A DNA stretch of 64,000 nucleotides from a bacterium (lineage in GTDB: Bacteria; Methylomirabilota; Methylomirabilia; Methylomirabilales; 2-02-FULL-66-22): positions 62,001 through 126,000 of the forward strand of contig JAKPQH010000146.1 of NCBI GenBank assembly GCA_029580855.1, given 5' to 3'. Made by a program: the position numbers and the translations under genes. Below the pieces are notes generated by a model, which saw nothing but the letters and a program-made list of their open reading frames with translations, had not been told where the DNA came from and did no database searches. Shown here piece after piece: positions 29,693 through 38,486 of this stretch (the first letter of the stretch is position 1; each line of letters begins with the position of its first letter).

Positions 29693-31030
29693 ATGCGAGG
29701 TCTCGTTGGATTGTTCCCGCTGACAGCGATTCTGGCCGGCACCCTCCTCCTGACCCCGCCGCAGCCCGCCACGGCCGATGTCGGAGCCCCGCAGAATCCC
29801 CATTTCCCCAAGCCCGTGGCGCTCACGCCGAACGTCGCCTTCTGGAAACAGGTCTACACCGAGCACGGCATCGGGGACTTCGTCCTGCACGACCGTGACC
29901 ACCTGGGCGTGATCTACGACGTCGTGCGCGTGCCCGAGAAGGCCAGTCAGGCCCGGGCGGAGCAGCTGGCCAAGGCCGAGATTGACCGCGTGCGGGATAA
30001 GTACCGCGAGACGCTTCTGCGATTGGCCGATGGGATCGCGCCCGACGACCTCGGTGCGGAGGGGCGCAGGGCGGCGGAACTGTGGGGATGCCCCTGCGAA
30101 CCGGACCGTCTGAGGCGCGCCGCCGACAACATCCGCGTGCAGCAGGGGCTGCGGCAGAAGGTGGACGAAGGGCTGCAGCGGGCGCAGAAGCTCTTGCCCA
30201 AGATGGTGACCATACTCAAGCGGCACGACGTGCCGCCGGAGCTGGCGGCGCTCCCGCTGGTCGAGTCGACGTTCAACCCGGCGGCGAAATCCAAGGCCGG
30301 GGCGGTGGGGCTCTGGCAATTCATCAAATCCACGGGCAAACGGTATCTCACCATTACTCGGAAGCGCGACGATCGGCGCGACCCCTTGCGGGCAACCGAG
30401 GCCGCAGCCCGCCTTCTGAAGAATAGCCACAATTCCCTGGGCTCCTGGCCGCTGGCCATCGCCGCGTACAACCACGGCCACGCCGGCATCCAGGCGGCCA
30501 GCGAGGCGGTCGGCAGCAAGGACATCGAAGACATCGTCTCCCGCTACAACGGGCCCCGCTTCGGCTTCGCGTCGAAAAACTTCTACGCCGAGTTCCTGGC
30601 GGCCCTGGACGTCGTCCATCCGCTGCTGGGCGGCCAACGCCAGCCGCTGGATCCGAAAGACGGGCGACGCGACGTTCGGCAGGCGTCGGTTTCTGCGCAG
30701 CCACCGCCCGCGACGCCCGCTGCCGCTCCCATGCCCGTCGAGGTGCCGGCGGCAATCGAGATGCCCGCGCCGGCTCTGGATACCCAGCCGGCGGGCCCCC
30801 TCGACCGGACCCCAACCGGTCCGGATACCCCCTGGCCTCTGCCGGCCCCGTTGAGCGATTCCGCCGGGACGCCTCCGGCGGCGGACACCGCGTCGCTGCC
30901 CGAGACGGTCACCGACCCCGAACCGCCATCCCCCACCCCGCCTGTCGCCGCGCCCCCGGAGCCGCCGTCGCCGGATGCCGGCGCGGACCTGCGCGCCGCG
31001 GAAGCCTTGCCGCAGATCGAAAGGCCTTGA
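29693..31030 (+). CDS. MltD-type lytic murein transglycosylase with proline-rich tail
   Basis: 445 residues from the ATG at 29693, which has GGGAGGTGGA just upstream. The GTG at 29675 is less likely. The N-terminal signal peptide is GLFPLTAILAGTLLLTPP. The SLT domain (about 180-320) has the catalytic-glutamate motif VESTFNPAAKSKAGAVGLWQ and AIAAYNHGHAGI. The last about 115 residues are Pro/Ala/Glu-rich and lack LysM repeats, unlike E. coli MltD, so wall anchoring must differ. It cleaves peptidoglycan with 1,6-anhydro formation in the periplasm. Confidence 0.88.
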   Translation: MRGLVGLFPLTAILAGTLLLTPPQPATADVGAPQNPHFPKPVALTPNVAFWKQVYTEHGIGDFVLHDRDHLGVIYDVVRVPEKASQARAEQLAKAEIDRVRDKYRETLLRLADGIAPDDLGAEGRRAAELWGCPCEPDRLRRAADNIRVQQGLRQKVDEGLQRAQKLLPKMVTILKRHDVPPELAALPLVESTFNPAAKSKAGAVGLWQFIKSTGKRYLTITRKRDDRRDPLRATEAAARLLKNSHNSLGSWPLAIAAYNHGHAGIQAASEAVGSKDIEDIVSRYNGPRFGFASKNFYAEFLAALDVVHPLLGGQRQPLDPKDGRRDVRQASVSAQPPPATPAAAPMPVEVPAAIEMPAPALDTQPAGPLDRTPTGPDTPWPLPAPLSDSAGTPPAADTASLPETVTDPEPPSPTPPVAAPPEPPSPDAGADLRAAEALPQIERP

Positions 31031-31160
31031 CCCGCCTGGGCACCGCTGCTATGGTCCCCTTCGCGTTTCTGCGACGCGGGGGCCGGCCCGCGCCGTCGGT
31101 CCGGCCGCCGGCCGGCGGGTCCGTCCGTCGCGGGATGCCGGAGGGAGGGCATCGGCTGCC

Positions 31161-32849
31161 ATGCGGCACAGCGGCGCTGAAGTCGTCTGGGAATGTCTGG
31201 TTCGCGAAGGGGTGGATATCGTCTGGGCCTATCCGGGCGGGGCCGCTCTCCCCATCTTCGACGCCCTCGGCAAGTATCCGCAGATCCGTCACGTGCTCGT
31301 GCGGCACGAGCAGGCCGCGGCCCACGCCGCGGACGGCTATGCCCGGGCCACGGGCAAGGTCGGCGTGTGCCTGGCTACGTCGGGCCCCGGGGCCACCAAT
31401 CTCGTCACGGGAATCGCCACGGCGATGCTGGACTCCGTGCCCATCGTCGCGTTGACGGCGCAGGTGGCCGACTCCGTCATCGGCACCGACGCCTTCCAAG
31501 AGATCAACATCACCGGCATCACCCTTCCCATCACCAAGCACAACTACCTCGTGCGGCACAGCCGGGACCTGGTGCGGTGCGTGCGCGAAGCGTTCTACCT
31601 GGCCCGGACGGGCCGCCCCGGACCGGTGCTGGTGGACCTGCCCAAGGACATCCTCATCGCCCCCTGCGAGTTTCACTACCCGGAGCGGATCTCGCGGCCC
31701 GGCTACCGGCCCGTCGTGCGCTCGGCCCCTTACCAGATCCAGCGCGCCGCGCAGACCATCGCCGACGCCAACCGCCCGGTGATCCTGGCCGGCCACGGCG
31801 TGCATGTGGCCAGGGCCTGGGAGGGTCTCCGGCGGTTTGCCGAGCGGATCAGCGCGCCGGTGGCGAGCACGCTCCTCGGGCTGAGCGCCATGTCCGCGGA
31901 TCACCCCCTCTGTCTGGGTATGGCCGGCATGCACGGCGTGGCCTGGGCCAACCTGGCCGTGCAAAACGCCGACCTCCTCATCGCCCTCGGGATGCGCATG
32001 GACGACCGCTTCACCGGCGACCTGCGGCGCTTTGCGCCCCAGGCGAAACTGTTGCATGTGGACATCGATCCCGCGGAAATCGGCAAACGGGTCCCCGCGG
32101 CCCTTCCCATGGTGGGCGACGTCCGGATCGTACTGGAGGCGCTGAACGCCGAGCTCCCGGAGATGGACCATCGGGACTGGCTGGCCCAGATCGAGACATG
32201 GCGCGAGCGGCACCCGCTGGAGGTACACGCCCAGGGTCCGTTGCCGCCGCAGCAGGTCATCCGCGGGCTCTACGAGGCGACCGGCGGCGAAGGTGTCGTC
32301 GTGAGCGATGTCGGTCAGCATCAGATGTGGGTGGCCCAGCATTACCCGTTTCGCCGTCTGAACAGCTTCTTCACCTCGGGCGGCCTGGGCACCATGGGGT
32401 ACTCGCTCCCGGCGGCGCTGGGCGTCCAGGCGGGCCATCCCGACGGGCCGGTCTGGGTTGTCGTCGGGGACGGCAGCTTTCAGATGAACCTGCAGGAGCT
32501 GGCCACGGTGGCCCAGGAACGGCTCTCCATCAAGATCGTGATCATGGACAACGGGTACCTGGGCATGGTCCGGCAGTGGCAGGAGCTGTTTCACGGGGCG
32601 CGCTACATCGGCACGCCCATCAGCGGCCCGGACTTCGTCCGGCTCGCCGAAAGCTACGGCATCCCGGCGCGGCGCGTCACGGCCACGGCGGAACTCGCCG
32701 CGGCCTTCGCCGCGGCCCGCGAGAGCGCCGGCCCCTACCTCCTGGACTGCAAGGTGGAACGCGACGAGAACGTCTACCCCATGGTCCAGCCGGGGACGAG
32801 CAACACCGACTTCGTCGAGGATCCGCGCGGGAGGGCGCCGGAAAAATGA
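31161..32849 (+). CDS. ilvB: Acetolactate synthase large subunit
   Basis: 562 residues from ATG 31161. The track adds 62 non-homologous codons. The enzyme condenses pyruvate (or pyruvate with 2-oxobutyrate) for branched-chain amino acids using TPP and FAD. Motifs include AYPGGAALPIFDAL, the TPP glutamate in RHEQAAAHAADGYAR, SGPGATNLVTGIA, and GTMGYSLPAALG. The TPP/Mg2+ motif is [25 protein letters not shown] lies 13-20 bases upstream. It overlaps ilvN by 4 bp (ATGA), the usual coupled pair. Confidence 0.97.
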   Translation: MRHSGAEVVWECLVREGVDIVWAYPGGAALPIFDALGKYPQIRHVLVRHEQAAAHAADGYARATGKVGVCLATSGPGATNLVTGIATAMLDSVPIVALTAQVADSVIGTDAFQEINITGITLPITKHNYLVRHSRDLVRCVREAFYLARTGRPGPVLVDLPKDILIAPCEFHYPERISRPGYRPVVRSAPYQIQRAAQTIADANRPVILAGHGVHVARAWEGLRRFAERISAPVASTLLGLSAMSADHPLCLGMAGMHGVAWANLAVQNADLLIALGMRMDDRFTGDLRRFAPQAKLLHVDIDPAEIGKRVPAALPMVGDVRIVLEALNAELPEMDHRDWLAQIETWRERHPLEVHAQGPLPPQQVIRGLYEATGGEGVVVSDVGQHQMWVAQHYPFRRLNSFFTSGGLGTMGYSLPAALGVQAGHPDGPVWVVVGDGSFQMNLQELATVAQERLSIKIVIMDNGYLGMVRQWQELFHGARYIGTPISGPDFVRLAESYGIPARRVTATAELAAAFAAARESAGPYLLDCKVERDENVYPMVQPGTSNTDFVEDPRGRAPEK

Positions 32850-33379
32850 GGCACGTCTTGGTGGCGCTGGTGCAGGACGAGCCCGGCATGCTGGCCCGGA
32901 TGGGCAACCTCTTCGCCCGGCGCGGTTACAACGTGGAGAGCTTCACCGCCGGCGCGTCCGAGTTGCCCGGTATGACCCGGATCACCATCGTCGTCGAAGG
33001 GTCGAGCACCGCCCTCGATCAGATCGCCAAGCAGTTCCGCAAGTTGGTCGGCGCGCTCAAGGTGGCCGATGTGACCGCGGACAGGGATCAGCTCGCCTAC
33101 GAGATGCTCCTGGTCAAGGTGGGGGTGAGCGCCAAGACGCGACAGGAAGTGGTCAGCCTGGCCGACCTGTTCAAGGCGCGTATCGTCGACGTGTCCTCGA
33201 CCACCCTGATCCTGGAGACGACCGGCGAGCCGTCCAAGCTCGACAAGCTCTTGGAAGTCCTCAAGCCCTTCGGGATCAAGGAACAGGCGCGCACCGGCGC
33301 CGTTTTCATGAGCCGAGGCCCGAAGGTCCTCACCCAGCGCCCCGTCTCGCCGGTCGATCGCAAGTATCTCGCCGAGTAG
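32846..33379 (+). CDS. ilvN: Acetolactate synthase regulatory subunit
   Basis: 177 residues from an ATG that overlaps the ilvB stop (ATGA). The N-terminal ACT domain opens RHVLVALVQDEPGMLARMGNL with RRGYNVESFTAG. The C-terminal ALS_ss domain has AYEMLLVKVGVSAKTRQEV and LEVLKPFGIKEQARTG. The small subunit binds valine and activates IlvB. Length and order are standard. ilvC is not next to it, and a beta-hydroxyacid dehydrogenase follows 16 bp downstream. Confidence 0.96.
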   Translation: MRHVLVALVQDEPGMLARMGNLFARRGYNVESFTAGASELPGMTRITIVVEGSSTALDQIAKQFRKLVGALKVADVTADRDQLAYEMLLVKVGVSAKTRQEVVSLADLFKARIVDVSSTTLILETTGEPSKLDKLLEVLKPFGIKEQARTGAVFMSRGPKVLTQRPVSPVDRKYLAE

Positions 33380-33395
33380 CGACTCGGAGGCGACC

Positions 33396-34280
33396 ATGAA
33401 CGAGGTCCGCGTGGGCGTCATCGGCCTCGGGAACATGGGTCAACCCATCGCCGAGAATCTGCTGCGCGCCGGGTTTCCGACGACCGTCTACGACCTCCGA
33501 CCCGCGGCCGTGGAAGCCCTGCGCTGCGCGGGGGCCGTGGCCGCCGCGTCCCCCGCCGCGCTCGCCGGACGGTCGGAGCTTGTCCTCCTCGTCGTGCCCG
33601 ACTCGGGCGCGGTCCGGCAGGCGCTTTTTGGACGGAACGGGGCCGCGCGCGCGGCGTCCCGGGGCAGCGTGATCGTCGATATGACGACGGGCGATCCGCG
33701 TCATTCGACACGCTTTGCGGATCGCCTCGCGAAGCGGGGGATCGCTTACCTCGACTCCCCCATGACGGGCGGGGCGACGGGCGCGAAGGCCGGACGGCTC
33801 CTGTTCATGGTCGGCGGGGATCCCGGCGTGTACCGGCGCTGTCTGCCGGTCCTCGAACGGATCGGCAAGCGTGCCATCCACGTCGGGCCCGTCGGCAGCG
33901 GTCACGTGATGAAGCTCGTCCACAACCACGTCTCGCACGCGGTCTTTGCCGCAACCTGCGAGGGCGTCGCCCTCGGCGAGCGGCTGGGGTTGTCGCCGGA
34001 GAACATGCTGGAGGTCTTCAACGCGGGCAACGCGCGGAGCTACACCACAGAGGTCCGCTTCCCGAGATTCATCGTCCCCGGGACCTACGACAGCGGCGCC
34101 ACGTTCGACATCGTCCGCAAGGACATGTCCCTGGTCCGGAAGCTCGGCCGGCGCTCCGGGTTCCGTTTGCCCATCAACGACTGCACGTACCGCTACTGGA
34201 AACGGGCCGTCGACGCGGGCATGGGGAAGGAGGACTGGTCCAAGATCGTCCTCGTGCTCAAGGATTTCCTCGCCAAATAG
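33396..34280 (+). CDS. 3-hydroxyisobutyrate dehydrogenase / tartronate-semialdehyde reductase family protein
   Basis: A 294-residue NAD(P)-dependent beta-hydroxyacid dehydrogenase. The Rossmann start is VGVIGLGNMGQPIAENLLRAGF. The substrate-binding motif is SPMTGGATGAKAGRL, the catalytic Lys region is GSGHVMKLVHNHV, and DMSLVRKLGR lies near the C-terminus. The exact substrate (3-hydroxyisobutyrate, tartronate semialdehyde or a related acid) cannot be read from sequence. It is 16 bp after ilvN and so probably in the same transcript, while the sugar-acid genes converge on it from the other side. Confidence 0.88.
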   Translation: MNEVRVGVIGLGNMGQPIAENLLRAGFPTTVYDLRPAAVEALRCAGAVAAASPAALAGRSELVLLVVPDSGAVRQALFGRNGAARAASRGSVIVDMTTGDPRHSTRFADRLAKRGIAYLDSPMTGGATGAKAGRLLFMVGGDPGVYRRCLPVLERIGKRAIHVGPVGSGHVMKLVHNHVSHAVFAATCEGVALGERLGLSPENMLEVFNAGNARSYTTEVRFPRFIVPGTYDSGATFDIVRKDMSLVRKLGRRSGFRLPINDCTYRYWKRAVDAGMGKEDWSKIVLVLKDFLAK

Positions 34281-34456
34281 TCTCCCGCGCCCGTGCCGTC
34301 AGCGCCCGCAGAGGCTTGCGGACGACGGTCTCGATCTCTTGGCGGCGGGCCGTGTCCGGCGTCTTGCCCGACCCCGTCGCGATCGTCCGACGCCCGGGTG
34401 CCCTCATCGCGCCTCCCCCCTTTCCCGGGTCCGGTCGCGCACCGCCACACCGCCCC

Positions 34457-34840
34457 TCACGCCGCCCCGTACTGCCGCCGGAGCGCGGTAAACTCCGGCT
34501 CGGGCACCCGCCCGCTGGGCTCGTCGCGGTAGCTGTCCCCCTCTTCATGGTGCGTGGAGAATTCGATGATCTCGCTCGCCTCCAGCCCGGTGAAGCGGTG
34601 CTTTTGACCCGGGCGGATGTGCTGCTTCATCCCCGGGAGCAGCACGCGGGGCGCGCCGTCCACCTCCATCAGCACCCGACCCGTCAGCACATAGAAGACC
34701 TCGTCCTTGAGGCGATGATGATGCACGCTGCACCGATAGCCCTGCCGCAGAACCAGCTTTTTCCCGCAGTAGCGCTCGTTGACGATCCAGTGCTCTTCGC
34801 CCCACGCCTTGGGGTGGATCTCGATCGCGTCGTCACGCAT
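34457..34840 (-). CDS. Cupin, type II phosphomannose-isomerase-like
   Basis: 127 residues from the ATG at 34840, preceded by GGAGG. Several in-frame upstream starts in the track lie inside the previous gene. It is a single cupin barrel opening KAWGEEHWIVNERYCGKKL, with the metal motif SVHHHRLKDEVFYVL and the second histidine region PGQKHRFTGL, then STHHEEGDSYR. It resembles the stand-alone C-terminal domain of ManC-type isomerases, which interconvert aldose/ketose sugars or sugar phosphates. It is the last gene of the minus-strand catabolic array, 26 bp after the pyruvate-kinase-like gene. Confidence 0.82.
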   Translation of the reverse strand: MRDDAIEIHPKAWGEEHWIVNERYCGKKLVLRQGYRCSVHHHRLKDEVFYVLTGRVLMEVDGAPRVLLPGMKQHIRPGQKHRFTGLEASEIIEFSTHHEEGDSYRDEPSGRVPEPEFTALRRQYGAA

Positions 34841-34866
34841 ATGGCGCCCTCCGCCGCGCGGACTGC

Positions 34867-35844
34867 TCATCCCCGAAACAACGCCGCCGCGCGGCAGCTC
34901 GCGACCGGGTTGCGGCCGATCGCCGTCTCGTCGGAGAGCACGAAGCCCCCATAGCCGTCCGCGAGCGCATCGTAGGCGAAGCACAGCTCCGAACGCGTCG
35001 GCGCGGCGTGCTCCGTCATGTGCTCGAAGACCTGCCCCGCCAGCAGCACCGGCACGGGCATCGCGCGGACCGTCGCTGAAAACCCATGGACGGTCTCGGC
35101 CATGGCCTTCGCGCCCAGCTCGGCGCCGAGGTCGCCGCGGCACAGCCACAGCTCGTCGGCGGATTCGGCGATTCCCGCCGCCTCCGCCAGCGCCGGCCCG
35201 CGCTCGAGCTTGGCGATCAGATGCGCCGTAGAGCCGATCTGTTCCCGGTAATGGCCCATCTCCACCGCGTCCTTCACATAGGAGACGGCGTACCGGACGC
35301 CCACCATGCGCCGCGTGCAGCACAGAACGGCCCGATCGTTCTCGCCCAAGGACTCCTGCCGATGCGCCGACGCGGTGTAGGTGATCCCCTTGCGTGGACG
35401 GATCGCGCCGCCCGCGACAACACGGGCGCAAAGCGCCTCCCGGCCCTGCGTTTCCAGCACGAGGCGAAGCTTGGCGTCGTCGAGCACGATCTCGCCGCTG
35501 GATGCGGCGGCCGCGCGGAAAAAGTCGGGGTGCGGGACCGGAAGGGCGTCGGGGCGGTCCGACGAGGCCGCGCACACCAGCGTCACCCGTTCCCCCTCAA
35601 CCAGCACGCGCTCGCAGAATTGACCCAGGCGCCATTTGCTGCCCTGCAGGTCCAGGATCAGGGGTCGGGCGGTTTCCTGCGTGGCGAGAAAGCGGTCGAG
35701 ACGACCGACCCAGGACGCCAGCTGCGCAAGAGACAGATGCGAGGTGTTCAGGCGGAATCCGGTCGCCCCGGCGGCGAGCATGGCCCGCCACACCAGGTCG
35801 CCGTCGCTGCTGGGACCGAGGGTTGCGATGACCTGGTAGTCCAT
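34867..35844 (-). CDS. Pyruvate-kinase-like protein without the C-terminal domain
   Basis: 325 residues from the ATG at 35844 (an alternative ATG at 35865 adds 7 residues). It has the PK A-domain start VIATLGPSSDGDLVWRAML with GFRLNTSHLS (Arg and Asn kept). A B-domain-like insert follows (LDLQGSKWRLG to RPRKGITYT), then the catalytic segment IAKLERGPALAEAAGI with CRGDLGAELG, and SDETAIGRNPV. The usual ATQMLESM threonine segment reads AGQVFEHM. The allosteric C domain is missing, since PKs are normally about 470 residues. This is a divergent, probably specialised member, and pyruvate kinase activity should not be assumed. It lies in an operon with the KDPG-aldolase-like gene. Confidence 0.72.
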   Translation of the reverse strand: MDYQVIATLGPSSDGDLVWRAMLAAGATGFRLNTSHLSLAQLASWVGRLDRFLATQETARPLILDLQGSKWRLGQFCERVLVEGERVTLVCAASSDRPDALPVPHPDFFRAAAASSGEIVLDDAKLRLVLETQGREALCARVVAGGAIRPRKGITYTASAHRQESLGENDRAVLCCTRRMVGVRYAVSYVKDAVEMGHYREQIGSTAHLIAKLERGPALAEAAGIAESADELWLCRGDLGAELGAKAMAETVHGFSATVRAMPVPVLLAGQVFEHMTEHAAPTRSELCFAYDALADGYGGFVLSDETAIGRNPVASCRAAALFRG

Positions 35845-35871
35845 GGCCCCCGAGCGAGCGCGCATCGCCCG

Positions 35872-36720
35872 CTACCTGATATCCGGACCCTCGACGGGTT
35901 TCACGGGCGGCGCGGGCCGGACCGGCCGCATTCGGGCGCGGTCAATAGCCTCGACGAGCACGCGCGCTTGGCGGGTCATGGCGTCGTAGTCCCGCACCCC
36001 TCCGCCCTCCCACGCGTCATCCACCACCACCGCCGCGGCGCCCGCGCGGATGAACTCCGCGGCGTTCTCGGGCGTGATGCCCCCGGCGGCGACTACGGTG
36101 ATGTCGGGGGCCTCCCGGAGAATCTCGCGGACATATCCCGGACCCACGCGGCCCGCCGGGAAGAGCGCCACCAGGCCGGTCCCGAGACCCCACGCCTGCC
36201 CGATCTCGGTGGCGGTGAACGCCCCCGGGATCGCCAGCACGCGGCCATCCAGACAGACCCGGACCGCCTCGGGGTCCACCGTGGCCATCAGGACGAACTC
36301 GGCCCCGGCCCGGACCGCCTCGCGAACGTCCTGGGCCGCGTGGAGGCCCGCCGCGCCGATGACAACCCGGCGCGCGAACGCCGCGCGCGCGCGGCCGATC
36401 GCCTGCGGCAGCGCGCGTGTGTCCGCCTGGAGGGCCACGGCGGTTACCCCGCCGTCCCGGAGCGCCTCCACGACCGACACGGCCTCCCCCGCCTCCCGCA
36501 CGGCCACCCGGGCGACCAGGCCGGCCTTGGGGATGTGTACGATCGGATCGTCCACGACCAACCTCTCTTCGGGTGGTGGCGGCTCGGGCCGCCATCCCTC
36601 TTGAAGCGCCCACACCGCCGCCAGGGCTCCGACGGCGGCCACCGCGAACACCAGCGACGGAACCGACGCGCGGCCCGTTCGCGGCATCCGGCGCATCGCC
36701 CGCTCGACGACCCGCCTCAC
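35872..36720 (-). CDS. Membrane-anchored KDPG-aldolase-fold protein lacking the Schiff-base lysine
   Basis: 282 residues, GTG start overlapping the CoA-transferase stop (GTGA). The first 18 residues are arginine-rich, followed by one TM helix (about 21-40, LVFAVAAVGALAAVWAL), which by the positive-inside rule puts the rest outside the cytoplasm. The rest is a KDPG/KHG-aldolase barrel with AIPGAFTATEIGQAWGLG and AAGGITPENAAEFI. The Schiff-base lysine motif vKlFPA reads VALFPA, and the usual Glu in the strand after GGV is Ala (GGVTAVALQADT). It is therefore predicted to lack aldolase chemistry. A sugar-acid binding or sensing role is possible. The six-base gap to the downstream ATG at 35865 suggests coupling. 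Confidence 0.72.
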   Translation of the reverse strand: MRRVVERAMRRMPRTGRASVPSLVFAVAAVGALAAVWALQEGWRPEPPPPEERLVVDDPIVHIPKAGLVARVAVREAGEAVSVVEALRDGGVTAVALQADTRALPQAIGRARAAFARRVVIGAAGLHAAQDVREAVRAGAEFVLMATVDPEAVRVCLDGRVLAIPGAFTATEIGQAWGLGTGLVALFPAGRVGPGYVREILREAPDITVVAAGGITPENAAEFIRAGAAAVVVDDAWEGGGVRDYDAMTRQARVLVEAIDRARMRPVRPAPPVKPVEGPDIR

Positions 36721-38276
36721 GCCGCGCGCGCGAGGCCCATCCGGTCCGCCCGGAAGATCCGCGCATCCATCCGTGCGAGGTCGGGGGCGATTTTTGGCCG
36801 AAACGCCATTTGACTCAGCACGTCCTTCTCGAGGTCCACCCCGGGGGCGATCTCGGTCAACAGCAGGCCGTCCTTGGCGATCACGAGCACCGCCCGCTCC
36901 GTGATGAACTGCACGCGCTGGCCGCGCTCGGCGGCCAGGTCGCCGCTGAAAGTGATCTGCGCCACCTGCGGGACGAATTTCTTGAACCGGCCTTCCTTCG
37001 TGATGGACAGGCGGCCGTCCCCGACGGCGACCTCCAGACCGCCGGCCGTGAAGGTGCCGCAGAACGCCACGGCTTTGGCGCCCTGAGAGATGTTCACAAA
37101 GCCGCCCACGCCGGGCATCCGACCCTGGAACTTGCTGACGTTTACATTCCCGCGCTGATCGGCCTCGGCCATGCCGAGAAACGCGAGGTCCAGGCCGCCG
37201 CCGTCGTAAAAGTCGAACTGGTACCCCTGGTCCAAGACCGCCTCGGGGTTCGACGACATGCCGAACAGCACTCCCGGCGCCGGAATCCCGCCGGTGATCC
37301 CCTGCTCGATCGTCGGCGTGATCCGGTCCGCGATCCCCTCCTCGGCCGCCACCAGCGCCACACCGTCGGGCATCCCCACGCCCATGTTCAGCACCGCCTT
37401 GGGAAGACCGACCAGTTCCAGGGCAGCCCGGCGGGCGATCACCTTCCGCTCGTCCAGCGGCATGGGCGGGAGGGAGGAGACCGGGATCTTCACTTCGCCG
37501 CTGAAGGCGGGGTTATACTCGCCCGCCACGCTCTGCCACTGTTCGGGGTGGACGACGATGTAGTCCACCATCGTGTGCGGAATTTTGACCATCTTGGGGG
37601 GCAGCGTCCCGGCTTGCACCAGCCGCTTCACCTGGCAGATCACGATTCCGCCGGAGTTGCGGGTGGCCATCGCCATGGGGAGGACCTCCAGAAAAGCCGG
37701 CTCCTGCTCCAGCGTGATGTTCCCCTTCTCGTCGGCGGTCGTCCCCCGCACGAAGCACACGTTCAGCGGAAACGCGCGGTAGAACAGCCACTCGCGCCCC
37801 GCGAGGGTCACCACCTCGATCAGGTCTTCGGTGGTCCGAGAGTTGAGCCGCCCCCCCTCCACGCGGGGGTCGATGAACGTCTTGAGTCCGATGTGCGTGA
37901 CCAGGCCGGGCCGGCCGGCGGCCACCTCGCGGAGCCACTGGGACATGACCCCCTGCGGCCAGCAGTACGCCTCGATCCTGTTGTCCAGGATGAGTGTGGC
38001 GAGCTTGGGGGACATGCCGTAGTGGCCTCCGATGTCGCGGCGAATCAGACCGTCGCCCGTGAGCTGGTTGAGCCCGCTGTCCTTCCAGTCCCCGATGCCG
38101 GAGACGTGAAGCACGGTCAGGTCGCGCGGTCGGCCCGTCTCGGCGAACGCCTCGGCAAGCGCCTTGATGAGCAGATCCGGCTCCACATTGCCGCCCCCGG
38201 CCCCGTGAATGGCGAGGGTGTCGCCCGGCTTGACGAGATCGATGGCCGCGCGCGCACTGATGACCTTGTCGCTCAT
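36717..38276 (-). CDS. Family I CoA transferase, fused alpha-beta subunits
   Basis: A 519-residue protein of the acetate/3-oxoacid CoA-transferase family. The alpha-like half opens KVISARAAIDLVKPGDTLAIHGAGGGN. The beta-like half has the catalytic glutamate motif ITPTIEQGITGGIPAPG and VAFCGTFTAGGL. Such enzymes (YdiF/PCT-like) move CoA from one acyl-CoA to a free acid, probably the exit step of the catabolic array. It overlaps the KDPG-like gene by 4 bp. The acyl substrate is not predictable. Confidence 0.9.
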   Translation of the reverse strand: MSDKVISARAAIDLVKPGDTLAIHGAGGGNVEPDLLIKALAEAFAETGRPRDLTVLHVSGIGDWKDSGLNQLTGDGLIRRDIGGHYGMSPKLATLILDNRIEAYCWPQGVMSQWLREVAAGRPGLVTHIGLKTFIDPRVEGGRLNSRTTEDLIEVVTLAGREWLFYRAFPLNVCFVRGTTADEKGNITLEQEPAFLEVLPMAMATRNSGGIVICQVKRLVQAGTLPPKMVKIPHTMVDYIVVHPEQWQSVAGEYNPAFSGEVKIPVSSLPPMPLDERKVIARRAALELVGLPKAVLNMGVGMPDGVALVAAEEGIADRITPTIEQGITGGIPAPGVLFGMSSNPEAVLDQGYQFDFYDGGGLDLAFLGMAEADQRGNVNVSKFQGRMPGVGGFVNISQGAKAVAFCGTFTAGGLEVAVGDGRLSITKEGRFKKFVPQVAQITFSGDLAAERGQRVQFITERAVLVIAKDGLLLTEIAPGVDLEKDVLSQMAFRPKIAPDLARMDARIFRADRMGLARAA

Positions 38277-38309
38277 GCCCGCTCTCCGTTCATCCAGTGG
38301 TTTCCCGGC

Positions 38310-38480
38310 GCCACGCCGCCGAACCGAACCACAGATTACACAGGTTTCGCAGATGCGATCGAGACACCCACTTCAACCGTCGAATCTGTGTTGCGCACTC
38401 GCAGAATCTCGTGTCTCCGGGAATGTTTTTGCCGTTCCCCTGAAAATCGGTCAATCTGCGTAATCTGCGGATCAAGACAG
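38310..38480. repeat. Inverted pair of CAGATTAC-type intergenic repeats
   Basis: CACAGATTACACAGGTTTCGCAGAT at the left and, inverted, CAATCTGCGTAATCTGCGGATC at the right flank about 100 bp. These CAGATTAC/CRCAG units resemble short dispersed repeats seen in many environmental bacterial genomes. No gene fits in the 210 bp gap. Confidence 0.55.
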
Positions 38481-38486
38481 TCCGGT

